This document shows positions 1-8,160 of a stretch of DNA of 64,000 nt, piece by piece. The stretch comes from Pseudomonas sp. B21-028 (GTDB lineage Bacteria; Pseudomonadota; Gammaproteobacteria; Pseudomonadales; Pseudomonadaceae), in assembly GCF_024749045.1 (NCBI RefSeq), contig NZ_CP087184.1:3472001-3536000 (forward strand), written 5' to 3'. Below the pieces are notes generated by a model. That model had not been told where the DNA came from. It saw only the letters and a program-made list of their open reading frames with translations, and ran no database searches. The stretch's first letter is position 1. Every line of letters begins with the position of its first letter. A program made the position numbers and the translations under genes.

Positions 1-766
1 GGTGGGCCGCCACCGGGGCCAGGCCGCTGAGCTCCAGGAAGCGCCGGTTCCACAGTTCCAGCACGCCCTGGGCGTTGACCATCGCCACGCCCTGGGAGAG
101 GTTGTCCACCGCACGCTGCAACAGGTGGGACTTCTGCGCGATGGCCTGCTCGCGGCGCACGGTTTCACTGAGTTTCACGTCGGTGATGTCGGTGAACAGG
201 ATCACCCGGCCACCCTCCTGGGTCGGCCGCTCGCTGACCTGCAACCAGCGGCCGTTCTGCAGGCGATACAGCACATGCTCATCATCCTGGCCGCGGTTTT
301 CTTCGCTGAACAAGCCGTTGGCGGTCATCAGGCGCTTGACCTCGCCCAGGCGCATCCCGGCCATGATGCGCACCCGACTGTGGGCCCAGAACGCCTTGAA
401 GCGGCTGTTGAACAGGACGATGCGCTGTTGTGCGTCGAACAGCACGAACGCATCGGAAATACTTTCGATGGCATCGATCAGGTGCCGATGGGCCGTTTCC
501 GCCCGCAACCGCGCCTCACCGAGCAGATGATTGCCGGCCTTGAGCTCGGCCATGGCCTGGTTCAGCGCATCGGTGCGCTCGCGCACCTGCTCGGCCAGCA
601 CCACCGAATGCTGGAACGCCGCATACGGGTCGCTGCCCCGGGTTACGCCGGACTCCACCCGTTCGATCAACGCGGCGTTGATGCGCTGCAACTTGTGGTT
701 TTCGTGTTGCAGTCCGGCGATCTGCGCTTGCAGATCAGCGATGACCGGGGACGCGATGGCGGGCAA
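1..766 (-). CDS. nahK: NahK-like PAS sensor histidine kinase, N-terminal part (runs off left edge)
   Basis: About 255 N-terminal residues are visible; the kinase core lies beyond the left edge. The frame starts with a helical, heptad-like stretch (LQAQIAGLQHENHKL), then a PAS domain near residues 95-190 (DAFVLFDAQQRIVLFN) and the start of a second PAS from about 213 (NLSQGVAMVNAQGVLELWN). There is no ATG in the first part of the frame. The likely start is TTG at 766 (or TTG at 772) just after a GGAG, which places it inside the 3' end of the nosP gene, overlapping it by about 32 bases and implying translational coupling. In Pseudomonas the gene after nosP encodes the NosP-controlled hybrid kinase NahK (ErcS'), which feeds a phosphorelay governing biofilm dispersal. 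The name rests on this context plus the PAS layout. Confidence 0.75.
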   Translation of the reverse strand, partial: MPAIASPVIADLQAQIAGLQHENHKLQRINAALIERVESGVTRGSDPYAAFQHSVVLAEQVRERTDALNQAMAELKAGNHLLGEARLRAETAHRHLIDAIESISDAFVLFDAQQRIVLFNSRFKAFWAHSRVRIMAGMRLGEVKRLMTANGLFSEENRGQDDEHVLYRLQNGRWLQVSERPTQEGGRVILFTDITDVKLSETVRREQAIAQKSHLLQRAVDNLSQGVAMVNAQGVLELWNRRFLELSGLAPVAAH

Positions 767-1898
767 TGGCAACTCCGGTGAAGGTCTGGTTGATGTGCAT
801 GCCATTGAACTGTTCTCCGTAGGTGTTGAAACCCATCACCCGTTGTTTGCACAGGAACTGGCCGATCTGCTCCAGGCCGCCGCGATCTTCCAGCTCCAGG
901 CGCCTGAGAAAACAGTCGCAGCCGATGGTCAGCAACAGATCGCCGAGCCGCGCCTGCAAGCCGTCAAAAAGGTTTTCCAGGTTGGTCAACAAGGGGCCCG
1001 GAGTCATGGCCGTGAGGACGATGCCGTTCTCCACCGCGCAGTAGAAACTCAGGCTCAGGTCCGGGTGCACCTGCTGGACGGCCCGCACGTAGTATTGGTC
1101 ATTGATGCGCACCGCCAGCGGATGGGCGGCGAACACCCGGTAGTCGAGGGCGCTCACCGGCACGCCGATATGCCGGGCATATTCCTCGGCCGCGGGTTCG
1201 GCGTTGAGCTCATAGACCCGGCGCGAAGCGCTGTCGGCGCCGGTCACCACCAGTTTCTCTTCCCGGGGCAGGATGTGATGGGTGGTGAAGACCTCGAATT
1301 CCAGCCAGGTATTGATCAGCACCACCACGGCCGCGCCGCTGTGGAACTGGCCTTCGAAGTACACGTGGGTGTGGGTCAGGTAATTGTCGTCGCCGGCCGA
1401 GCCACCAAAATGCGGGATGTCCCCCAGGGCAGCGCTCAGCGCCGCGAGCACCATTTCTTCGCGGCTGGACAGACCGTCGAGCAGGGTCAGTGCAAAGCTG
1501 TGCCCCTTGATCGGTGCCAGGGCATTGCTGCGACAGCCGCTTGCCAGGCGTTCGACCATCTGCTGGGCGTCGATCAGGCTGAAATGGCCCATTTCACCGA
1601 TCAACTCGGCGGCAATGGAAAAATGCCGGTGGTCGAACCCCACTGCTGTCACGCAGTTGCGGCCATAACCCTGGGCGGTGATTTCCCCTGCGCTGGTGCA
1701 GCCCACCAGGCGAATCCCGCCGAAGCTCCGGGACAGTGCCTGGCCGAGGGCCGGCAGGTCGTATTCGGCGGAACAGAAAAACAGCACGAAGCCCAGGTAC
1801 GGATGCAGCAACTGCCGCGCCAGTTCCTGGGCCACTTGCTCGACATCCGTTGCCTGGGACATCGCGCTTACCACGCCTTCGCTCTGGGCCTGCTGCAT
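735..1898 (-). CDS. nosP: FIST-domain nitric-oxide sensor NosP
   Basis: A 387-residue cytoplasmic protein with FIST_N (about residues 30-225) and FIST_C (about 226-370) domains. Recognisable stretches are GCTSAGEI, FGGSAGDDN, GCDCFLRRLE and the C-terminal GFNTYGEQFNG. FIST proteins are small-ligand sensors; NosP is the heme-based NO sensor that acts on the co-encoded kinase NahK. I chose ATG 1898 because GGAGG lies 6 bases upstream and the length matches the family; the frame stays open to 2036 without a better ribosome site. The gene overlaps the following kinase gene, matching the nosP-nahK order known in Pseudomonas. The assignment to NosP rather than another FIST protein rests on this neighbour. 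Confidence 0.82.
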   Translation of the reverse strand: MQQAQSEGVVSAMSQATDVEQVAQELARQLLHPYLGFVLFFCSAEYDLPALGQALSRSFGGIRLVGCTSAGEITAQGYGRNCVTAVGFDHRHFSIAAELIGEMGHFSLIDAQQMVERLASGCRSNALAPIKGHSFALTLLDGLSSREEMVLAALSAALGDIPHFGGSAGDDNYLTHTHVYFEGQFHSGAAVVVLINTWLEFEVFTTHHILPREEKLVVTGADSASRRVYELNAEPAAEEYARHIGVPVSALDYRVFAAHPLAVRINDQYYVRAVQQVHPDLSLSFYCAVENGIVLTAMTPGPLLTNLENLFDGLQARLGDLLLTIGCDCFLRRLELEDRGGLEQIGQFLCKQRVMGFNTYGEQFNGMHINQTFTGVAIARHRVPGHR

Positions 1899-2065
1899 CT
1901 TCGCCTCCGTGACAGGAGCCTTGAGTGTACGAAGCCGCGCCGGGCCCACGAATGCTACTTGGGTAGCGGGTGTGCGCTTCCATGGGATGAGAACGGTGGC
2001 GGCCCGCGCCGCGATGCGCACGGCTGGGGCCACCACAAAAACACTGACCTAAGCTGGAACACCTT

Positions 2066-2191
2066 TGTGGCGAGGGGATTTATCCCCGCTGGGCTGCGAA
2101 GCGGCCCCTTTTTCAGTCACCCAGATTTGTGTCGACTGAACTGTTTTCTGGGGCCGCTCCGCGACCCAGCGGGGATAAATCCCCTCGCCAC
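2066..2191. repeat. Family-B long palindrome
   Basis: Imperfect 126-bp inverted repeat. It starts TGTGGCGAGGGGATTTATC and ends with the exact complement, with inner arms GGGCTGCGAAGCGGCCCC / GGGGCCGCTCCGCGACCC. It fills most of the 315-bp gap 1899-2213 between nosP and the porin gene. Apart from the nosP ribosome site I see nothing else there. As RNA it could fold into one long hairpin downstream of neither gene's start but ahead of nosP. Confidence 0.9.
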
Positions 2192-2213
2192 AGGGGTTGC
2201 GTTGCCATAGGTA

Positions 2214-3398
2214 TTACCAGGTCAACACAGCCCCCACCGCAAACGTATCGGTGTCTTCGTTCTGGGCGCTGGTGTCGTGGCCGTTGATTTCGAACTGGTT
2301 GTACTCGGCCACGAGCTTGAGGTTGTCGTTGACGTCATGGAACAGCGCAATGCCGCGGGTTTCGTAATCGGCACCGCTGCCCACCACGCCGTTGCCGTCG
2401 TCATCGGTCTTGCCGTAGGACAACGCCAGGCGGTTCTTGCCCAGCTTGTAGGAGCCTTGCAGCAGATAGCCCTTGCTGTCGACGTTGCGCAACGTGGCTT
2501 CGCCGGCGTTGTTGGTGAAGAACGGGTTGATGCCCTTGGCCTGGAACCCGGAGCCGGTGAGCGACAGGCCGCCCATCTTCGCCTGCACGCCATAACCCAG
2601 GCCTTTGGAGGTCACCGATTCGACAGTGGAGTCGGTGTTGTCCGAGGTCTGGTAGCTGCCGTTGAGCCAGCTGTAGATCTTCGCGCCGCCGAGGTCGAAC
2701 TGGTAGGTGATCTCGCTCTCGGTGCGCGGGTTTTCCTGGTAGGCCTTGCCGGTGGCGCTGTTGTCGTTGGTGTCCACCGGGTCCATGATCCCCACCGCCA
2801 CCCGCAGCCCGTCCATGACCGGAGTGCGATAGGTGATCTGCGAAGTCGGGAACGGATAGGGATAGCCGCTGCCGATGTTGCCGAACGACACGCCACCGCC
2901 GTCCACCAGGCCCAGGGTATCGCTGACCTGGCCGTAGCCGGCGAGCAATTCGTCGAGCAGGATGTTGGAGCGGGCGAACAGGCCGAAGTCCTTGCCGATC
3001 AACACCTCACCCCACTCCGGGTTGGCGACGGTACCGTAGAACTGGCGCACGTCGATGGCGGTGTCGGTGCCGTTGGTTTCGCTGTCGTTGATGGTCACCC
3101 AGAACGACGCGCGGGCGCCGAGCTTGAGGTCATCGACCTGCTTGCTCATGTTGAAGCCCAGGTAGTTGGGCAGGAACCCCATCTTGACCCGCGCCTGGCG
3201 CCGGTCGAACTGCTCCCCGGCCCGGTCCACGTCGCTGTTGACGTAGAAGGCGTTGATGTAGCCATCGGTGGAAAAAGTGGTCTGGTCCTTGTCGTACAGC
3301 ATGATCTCGGCCTGGGCCCACGACGTCAGGCCGAGGGTCGAAAGACTGGCGATGACCGCAGGCATAAAACGGCGACGGGTATTTTTATTGTTGTGCAT
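2214..3398 (-). CDS. Outer-membrane general porin (Gram-negative porin family)
   Basis: A 394-residue precursor with a cleavable signal peptide (basic MHNNKNTRRR, hydrophobic core, LTSWAQA cleavage near residue 30). The mature part is a beta-barrel: alternating polar/hydrophobic strands, a porin start (LYDKDQTTFSTDGYINAFY), a QFYGTVANPEWGEVLIGKDF stretch typical of trimeric porins of this class, and a C-terminal aromatic (AVLTW). ATG 3398 was preferred to upstream in-frame starts because it begins the signal peptide and has GGAG 9 bases before it. The gene lies downstream of, and in the same direction as, the sugar-acid dehydratase gene, separated by a palindromic repeat. It may admit the same substrate, which is inference. 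Solute specificity cannot be read from the sequence. Confidence 0.85.
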   Translation of the reverse strand: MHNNKNTRRRFMPAVIASLSTLGLTSWAQAEIMLYDKDQTTFSTDGYINAFYVNSDVDRAGEQFDRRQARVKMGFLPNYLGFNMSKQVDDLKLGARASFWVTINDSETNGTDTAIDVRQFYGTVANPEWGEVLIGKDFGLFARSNILLDELLAGYGQVSDTLGLVDGGGVSFGNIGSGYPYPFPTSQITYRTPVMDGLRVAVGIMDPVDTNDNSATGKAYQENPRTESEITYQFDLGGAKIYSWLNGSYQTSDNTDSTVESVTSKGLGYGVQAKMGGLSLTGSGFQAKGINPFFTNNAGEATLRNVDSKGYLLQGSYKLGKNRLALSYGKTDDDGNGVVGSGADYETRGIALFHDVNDNLKLVAEYNQFEINGHDTSAQNEDTDTFAVGAVLTW

Positions 3399-3581
3399 GG
3401 CGCGCTCCGCAACAGGGGACGGGATGTCGGAGGCGATTATCGAAAGGCTACGGGCCCCGCCATACGCTGCCTTGGGGGCAATTGGCGGGTGCTTTGGAAG
3501 CGTCGGCCCGGCGCGGCAGTTTGGGTGTACGACTGCCATGCCGACGGGCGCGGTACTTTGGGTGTGGGCTGGCACACCTAC

Positions 3582-3703
3582 TTGTGGCGAGGGGATTCAT
3601 CCCCGCTGGGTCGCGAAGCGGCCCCCTAAAACCTGACAACTCGGTATGCCAGACAGAATGGGGGCTGCTTCGCAGCCAGCGGGGATGAATCCCCTCGCCA
3701 CAA
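3582..3703. repeat. Family-B long palindrome
   Basis: About 122 bp, with outer arms TTGTGGCGAGGGGATTCATC and its complement and inner arms around GGGTCGCGAAGCGGCCCC. It occupies the 325-bp gap 3399-3723 between the porin and the dehydratase gene. The remainder, 3399-3581, holds the porin ribosome site and no other feature I can support. Confidence 0.9.
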
Positions 3704-3723
3704 AGGCCCCCCTTTGCTTCGGT

Positions 3724-4998
3724 TCAGAACCTCGGCTTGACGGTCTTCCAGTCCGGCCGGTAGCGCTGCATCTGCCGCACATCATCGCGCTGGCGAATGC
3801 CGCAACGCAGGAACTGTTCATGCAGCATGCCCAGTTGATCCCGGTCCAGCTCCAGCCCGAGCCCCGGTGCCCGGGTGATCTTCACGCAGCCATCGACGAT
3901 CGGCAGCTTGCCTCCCTTGATCACCTCCTCATCCGGCTCCTGCCACGGATAATGGGTGTCACAGGCATAGTCGAGGTTCGGCACCGCGGCCGCCACGTGG
4001 GCCATGGCCATCAGGCTGATGCCCAGGTGCGAGTTCGAGTGCATCGACACGCCGAGACCAAAGGTGTCGCACATTTTCGCCAGCGCCTGGGTGTCCCGCA
4101 GGCCGCCCCAGTAATGGTGATCGGCCAACACGATCTGCACGCTGTTCAGCGCCACGCTGCGGCGAAATTCGTCGAAATCGGTGACCACCATGTTGGTCGC
4201 CAACGGCAGGCCGGTGCGCTTGTGCAGCTCGGACATGCCCTCTAACCCCGGAGTCGGGTCTTCGTAATACTGCAGGTCGTCGCCGAGCAGTTCGGCCATG
4301 CGAATGGAGGTTTCCAGCGACCAGTTGGCATTCGGGTCGATGCGCAAAGGGTAGCCGGGAAAGGCCTGTTTCAGCGCCTTGATACACGCCACTTCATGCT
4401 CCGGCTCCAGCGCGCCGGCCTTGAGCTTGATGCTCTTGAAACCGTAGTCGGTGATCATGCGCCGGGCCTGGGCGACGATCTGCTGTTCATTGAGCGCCTC
4501 GCCCCAGCTGTCCGGCGGATACGGCGAATCGATGTGCTCGGCGTACTTGAAGAACAGGTAGGCGCTGAACGGGATTTCTTCGCGAATCGCCCCGCCCAGC
4601 AGATCCACCAGCGGCACGTTCAGGTAATGGGCTTGCAGATCCAGGCAGGCCACTTCGAATGCCGAGTAGGCGTTGCTCACGGCCTTGCTCGCGTGGGAGC
4701 CCGGCGCCAGTTCGGCGCCGGCGCCACTGGCGGGCCGTTGCGCGGCGACGGTGGCCTGGACGATGGCCCGCAACTGGTTGAGGTTGAACGGGTCCAGACC
4801 GATCAACTGCTCCTGCAATTGTTGCTGGATCGCCAGGGCCGGTGCATCGCCATAGCTCTCGCCCAGACCGATGTAGCCGTTGTCACTCTCAATCTCAATG
4901 ATCGAGCGCAGCGCAAACGGTTCATGAATGCCGCTGGCGTTGAGCAACGGCGGATCGCGAAAGGCAATGGGGGTGACGGTGACGCGTTTGATCTTCAT
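3724..4998 (-). CDS. Glucarate dehydratase-family enzyme (enolase superfamily)
   Basis: A 424-residue enolase-superfamily enzyme of the glucarate dehydratase branch, expected to dehydrate an aldarate such as D-glucarate using Mg2+. Visible landmarks are the K191-x-K193 base motif (IKLKAG), DPNANW and YEDP metal-ligand regions, ATNM, and the His segment HSNSH (His320/His323) that resembles the HSNNH of E. coli GudD. An N-terminal capping domain covers about residues 1-125. It overlaps the upstream transporter gene by four bases (ATGA), so the two are co-translated. It is shorter than typical GudD (about 445 aa), so a glucarate dehydratase-related enzyme with another acid sugar substrate is possible. 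A divergent LysR gene probably controls the pair. Confidence 0.8.
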   Translation of the reverse strand: MKIKRVTVTPIAFRDPPLLNASGIHEPFALRSIIEIESDNGYIGLGESYGDAPALAIQQQLQEQLIGLDPFNLNQLRAIVQATVAAQRPASGAGAELAPGSHASKAVSNAYSAFEVACLDLQAHYLNVPLVDLLGGAIREEIPFSAYLFFKYAEHIDSPYPPDSWGEALNEQQIVAQARRMITDYGFKSIKLKAGALEPEHEVACIKALKQAFPGYPLRIDPNANWSLETSIRMAELLGDDLQYYEDPTPGLEGMSELHKRTGLPLATNMVVTDFDEFRRSVALNSVQIVLADHHYWGGLRDTQALAKMCDTFGLGVSMHSNSHLGISLMAMAHVAAAVPNLDYACDTHYPWQEPDEEVIKGGKLPIVDGCVKITRAPGLGLELDRDQLGMLHEQFLRCGIRQRDDVRQMQRYRPDWKTVKPRF

Positions 4999-6392
4999 AC
5001 AGCGGCTCCCGATGGGCCAGGGTTCAGGGCTTGGGTGTTTTCCGATGGATGGGCCTGCGCGACGACTTCGCGCTTGCCGGACAATGAGTCGGGCGTGTCA
5101 CGCCCCGGCGAGGTGCGGGCGAAGAAGATCACCACGGCGGCGACCAGCGAGGTAATTGCCAGGCCGTACAGGCCGCCCTCGATGGAGCCGGTGGTCTGCT
5201 CCAGGAAGCCGAACGCTGTCGGTGCGACGAAGCCGCCGAGGTTGCCGATGGAGTTGATCAGGGCAATCACCGCCGCCGCGATGCGAGCGTCCAGGTAGCC
5301 CTGGGGAATTGGCCAGAACAGCGCCGACGCGGCCTTGAAACCGATGGCCGCGAAACAGATAGCGACGAAGGCAAAGATCGGCCCGCCGGTGGTGGACATG
5401 AACATGCCGAACGCCGCAATCACCAGAGTCGCCGCCACCCACGCCTGCTGGAACTTCCATTTGCCGGCCAGGGCCGCGAAGGCGTACATCGCCACGATGG
5501 AAATGATCCACGGGATGGAGTTGAACAAACCGACCTGGAAATCCCCCAGGCTGCCCATCTTCCTGATCATGCTCGGCAGCCAGAACGTGGCGCCGTAGAT
5601 CGTCAGGGCAATGGAGAAGTAGATGAAACAGAACAGCGCGATCTGCCGGTCGGCGAGCAGCTTGAACATCGATGGCTTGATCACCTGGGCGGCTTCCCGG
5701 GCCCGTTGTTCTTCGGCAATCGTCGCGGTCAACACGGCTTTCTCTTCGGCGGTCAGCCATTTCGCCTGGTTGGGGTGCGATTGCAGCCAGAACCAGACAA
5801 ACCCGCACAGCACGATGGAGGCAAAGCCTTCGATCAGGAACATCCACTGCCAGCCATGCAGGCCCATGCCGCTGACATTCAACAGCGCACCGGACACCGG
5901 CCCGGAAATCACCGAAGCGATGGCCGAACCGCTGAGGAAGATCGCCATCGCCTTGCCGCGTTCGTTGGCCGGCAACCATTGGGTGAAGTAGTAGATGATG
6001 CCGGGAAAGAACCCCGCCTCCGCCGCGCCGAGAATGAAGCGCAGCACGTAGAAGCTGGTTTCACCGCGCACGAAAGCCATGGCCATCGCCGCCGCGCCCC
6101 AGGTGAACATGATCCGCGTCAGCCAGGCCCGGGCGCCGTAGCGTTGCAGCAGCATGTTGGACGGCACTTCGAACAGCGCGTAGCCGACGAAGAACAGCCC
6201 GGCGCCAAGCCCGTAGGCCGCGGCACCGATGCCCAGATCGGTTTCCAGGTGGCTGCGCACGAAGCCGATGTTGACCCGGTCGATGTAGTTGACGATGAAC
6301 ATCACCACCACCAGGGGCAGTACATGACGTTTGACCTTGGCCGCGGCGCGCGCCAGGGTGCTGTCATGCGTGGAGTCTGGTACGTAATTCAA
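4995..6392 (-). CDS. MFS sugar-acid transporter (anion:cation symporter family, GudP-like)
   Basis: A 465-residue, 12-helix major facilitator of the anion:cation symporter group, which imports glucarate, galactonate, tartrate and similar acids with protons. Signature stretches are NYIDRVNIGF in helix 1, GYALFEVPSNMLLQRYGARAW at the helix 2-3 loop and RFILGAAEAGFFPG in helix 4. Translation most likely starts at TTG 6392, with GGGAGG seven bases upstream; the next possible starts would cut into helix 1. The stop overlaps the start of the dehydratase gene (ATGA). It is divergent from a LysR gene across a 108-bp gap. The substrate is inferred from the neighbouring dehydratase. Confidence 0.85.
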   Translation of the reverse strand: MNYVPDSTHDSTLARAAAKVKRHVLPLVVVMFIVNYIDRVNIGFVRSHLETDLGIGAAAYGLGAGLFFVGYALFEVPSNMLLQRYGARAWLTRIMFTWGAAAMAMAFVRGETSFYVLRFILGAAEAGFFPGIIYYFTQWLPANERGKAMAIFLSGSAIASVISGPVSGALLNVSGMGLHGWQWMFLIEGFASIVLCGFVWFWLQSHPNQAKWLTAEEKAVLTATIAEEQRAREAAQVIKPSMFKLLADRQIALFCFIYFSIALTIYGATFWLPSMIRKMGSLGDFQVGLFNSIPWIISIVAMYAFAALAGKWKFQQAWVAATLVIAAFGMFMSTTGGPIFAFVAICFAAIGFKAASALFWPIPQGYLDARIAAAVIALINSIGNLGGFVAPTAFGFLEQTTGSIEGGLYGLAITSLVAAVVIFFARTSPGRDTPDSLSGKREVVAQAHPSENTQALNPGPSGAAV

Positions 6393-6476
6393 GGAGAGCC
6401 TCCCAGTCGTTGTTTTTGTGGGGAACGGCTCGATGATGGACGGGGGGCATTGTTCCCGTCTAATCTAACTTGGCAC

Positions 6477-6501
6477 TTGATTGATACCTGGATTGAATCA
6501 A
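6477..6501. promoter_or_regulatory. Candidate LysR operator between transporter and regulator genes
   Basis: Inverted repeat TTGATT-N13-AATCAA, which runs into the first base of the LysR start codon. Spacing and T/A ends fit a LysR-type box, and its place in the divergent gap suggests autoregulation plus control of the transporter/dehydratase operon. No binding data are available. Confidence 0.4.
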
Positions 6502-7397
6502 TGTTTGAACTGGCCCAACTGCGCTGCTTTACCACCGTCGCGACAGAACTCAATTTCCGTCGCGCCGCCGAACGGTTGAACATGACCCAGCCGCCCTTGA
6601 GCCGGCAGATCCAATTGCTGGAGCATCACCTGGGCGTCGAGCTGTTCACCCGCAGCACCCGCAGCGTTGCGCTCACCGCCGCCGGCCGGGCTTTTTTCAT
6701 CGAAGCGCAGAACCTGCTGGAGCAGGCGCAACAAGCCGCCGCGGCCGCCCGGCGTTTTGCCCAGGGCGACATCGGCTCGGTCACCATCAGCTTCGTCGGC
6801 AGTGCGGTGTACGAGTTTCTGCCCAAGGTCATCGCCGAGGCACGGCTGAAACAGCCCCAGGTGAAAATCGTCCTCTCGGAGATGAACACCTACCAACAGC
6901 ACGAGGCCTTGCGCGCGCGGCGCATCGACCTGGGCATCGTCCGCTCGCCGCTGCTGGAGACCGGCTACGCCACCGAGTGTCTGGTGCGCGAGCCGTTTGT
7001 CCTGGCGGTGCCTGCCGGCCATCCGCTGGCCCACGCCGATTCCGTCAGTGTCCAGGACCTCGATGGCGAGCCGTTCCTGATGTATTCCCACTCCGCCTAC
7101 CCGCCCTTCAACGAATTGCTCACCGGCATGCTCCGCTCGGCCCGGGTCGCGCCGCAGTTCGTGCAATGGCTGGGGTCGTCGCTGACGATCCTGGCGCTGG
7201 TCAACGCCGGCATGGGCCTGGCGCTGGTGCCGCGTTGTGCCACCAGCGTGGTGTTCAAACAGGTGGTATTCCGGGAAATCGATCTGGGCGAAGGGGTACA
7301 GAGCGAGTTGCATCTGGTGTGGCATGAGGACAATGACAACCCGGCGTTCACCATGTTGCTGGAAGGGATTCGCGGGGCGGTTCGCGAGGGATTTTGA
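6501..7397 (+). CDS. LysR-family transcriptional regulator of the sugar-acid cassette
   Basis: A 298-residue LysR-type regulator. The N-terminal winged helix-turn-helix (about residues 1-60) reads FRRAAERLNMTQPPLSRQIQ with the usual LTTR recognition helix, followed by a linker helix and a periplasmic-binding-like effector domain (about 90-295). The sequence resembles the BenM/CatM branch that responds to small carboxylates. ATG 6501 gives the normal LTTR N-terminus (MFELAQLRCF). Its divergent position to the MFS/dehydratase operon makes it the likely regulator of that operon. The effector is unknown but is probably the aldarate or a breakdown product. Confidence 0.85.
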   Translation: MFELAQLRCFTTVATELNFRRAAERLNMTQPPLSRQIQLLEHHLGVELFTRSTRSVALTAAGRAFFIEAQNLLEQAQQAAAAARRFAQGDIGSVTISFVGSAVYEFLPKVIAEARLKQPQVKIVLSEMNTYQQHEALRARRIDLGIVRSPLLETGYATECLVREPFVLAVPAGHPLAHADSVSVQDLDGEPFLMYSHSAYPPFNELLTGMLRSARVAPQFVQWLGSSLTILALVNAGMGLALVPRCATSVVFKQVVFREIDLGEGVQSELHLVWHEDNDNPAFTMLLEGIRGAVREGF

Positions 7398-7435
7398 TCC
7401 GTGGCCTGCCGAAGCAGGCTTGTCGAGTACACATT

Positions 7436-7465
7436 TGTGGCGAGGGGATTTATCCCCTCGCCACA
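7436..7465. repeat. Short family-B palindrome
   Basis: A 30-bp perfect palindrome TGTGGCGAGGGGATT plus its complement. It represents the outer arms of the family-B repeat without the middle. It follows the LysR gene. Confidence 0.85.
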
Positions 7466-7587
7466 TTGTCCGGTTCCCGACCGATCAGCAACTCAGCTGT
7501 TCCCGTCACCATCAAGTAGTTGTACGATGACAGATGAGTGCAACCCAAAGCGCTCATTCTCATACCTACAACAACAAGGACACACCC

Positions 7588-8022
7588 ATGAAAAAAGCGA
7601 CATTGGTGATCAGCTTCCTGTGCCTGTTCGGCGGCTACGCAGCCACGGCCGCTGCTTCGGCCGAGCAGGACGTGGCCCAGGCCGTCGACCACCTGACCCA
7701 GGCCATGCTGCACAAGGACATTCCACAGCTTCAGGCACTGGCCGCCGAGAACCTCACTTACGGTCACTCCAGCGGCAACATCCAGGACAAGAAAGCCTTT
7801 ATCGCCGACATCGAAACCGGCAAGAGCGCGTTCAAGACCCTGGAAATGAAGAATCAGAAAATCACCCTGTCCGGTGACACCGCCCTGGTGCGCAACCATT
7901 TCTCGGCCCAGGCGATCAAGGGCACCGACATCGTGCCGACTGAAATCGAGAACTTCCAGATCTGGCAGAAGCAGAAGAACGGCAAGTGGCTGCTGATCGG
8001 GCGGCAGGCGTTCAAGTTCTAA
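7588..8022 (+). CDS. Secreted NTF2-like (DUF4440-type) protein
   Basis: 144 residues with an N-terminal signal peptide (MKKATLVISFLCLFGGYAATAAASA) and a small alpha+beta domain of the NTF2-like/DUF4440 type. The domain starts with a helix carrying VAQAVDHLTQAMLHKDIPQLQAL and ends in the conserved beta strands NFQIWQKQKNGKWLLIGRQ. The family covers ketosteroid-isomerase-fold proteins with varied or unknown activities, and I cannot assign a reaction. ATG 7588 has AAGGA 9 bases upstream; an upstream in-frame start would bury the signal peptide. It is a single gene flanked by repeats on both sides. Confidence 0.75.
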   Translation: MKKATLVISFLCLFGGYAATAAASAEQDVAQAVDHLTQAMLHKDIPQLQALAAENLTYGHSSGNIQDKKAFIADIETGKSAFKTLEMKNQKITLSGDTALVRNHFSAQAIKGTDIVPTEIENFQIWQKQKNGKWLLIGRQAFKF

Positions 8023-8079
8023 TCACTTCCACAGGGTTTGTCGGTAGACAGTGATCTTACGGTCAACCCTGAACCCAAT

Positions 8080-8150
8080 GTGGGAGCGAGCCTGCTCGCG
8101 ATGGCGTCAGTCCAGTGACTACCGCTATCGCGAGCAGGCTCGCTCCCACA
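8080..8150. repeat. Family-A REP doublet (REPIN)
   Basis: Two inverted REP arms (GTGGGAGCGAGCCTGC... and its complement) around a short centre, able to form one hairpin. It lies between the convergent NTF2-like and LysR genes. Confidence 0.92.
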
Positions 8151-8160
8151 GGGGTTGCCC

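Noticed and set aside
5706..6500. A 563-residue fusion reading into the LysR gene
   Set aside because: The upstream part is antisense to the MFS gene; the LysR helix-turn-helix starts at 6501 as in all family members.
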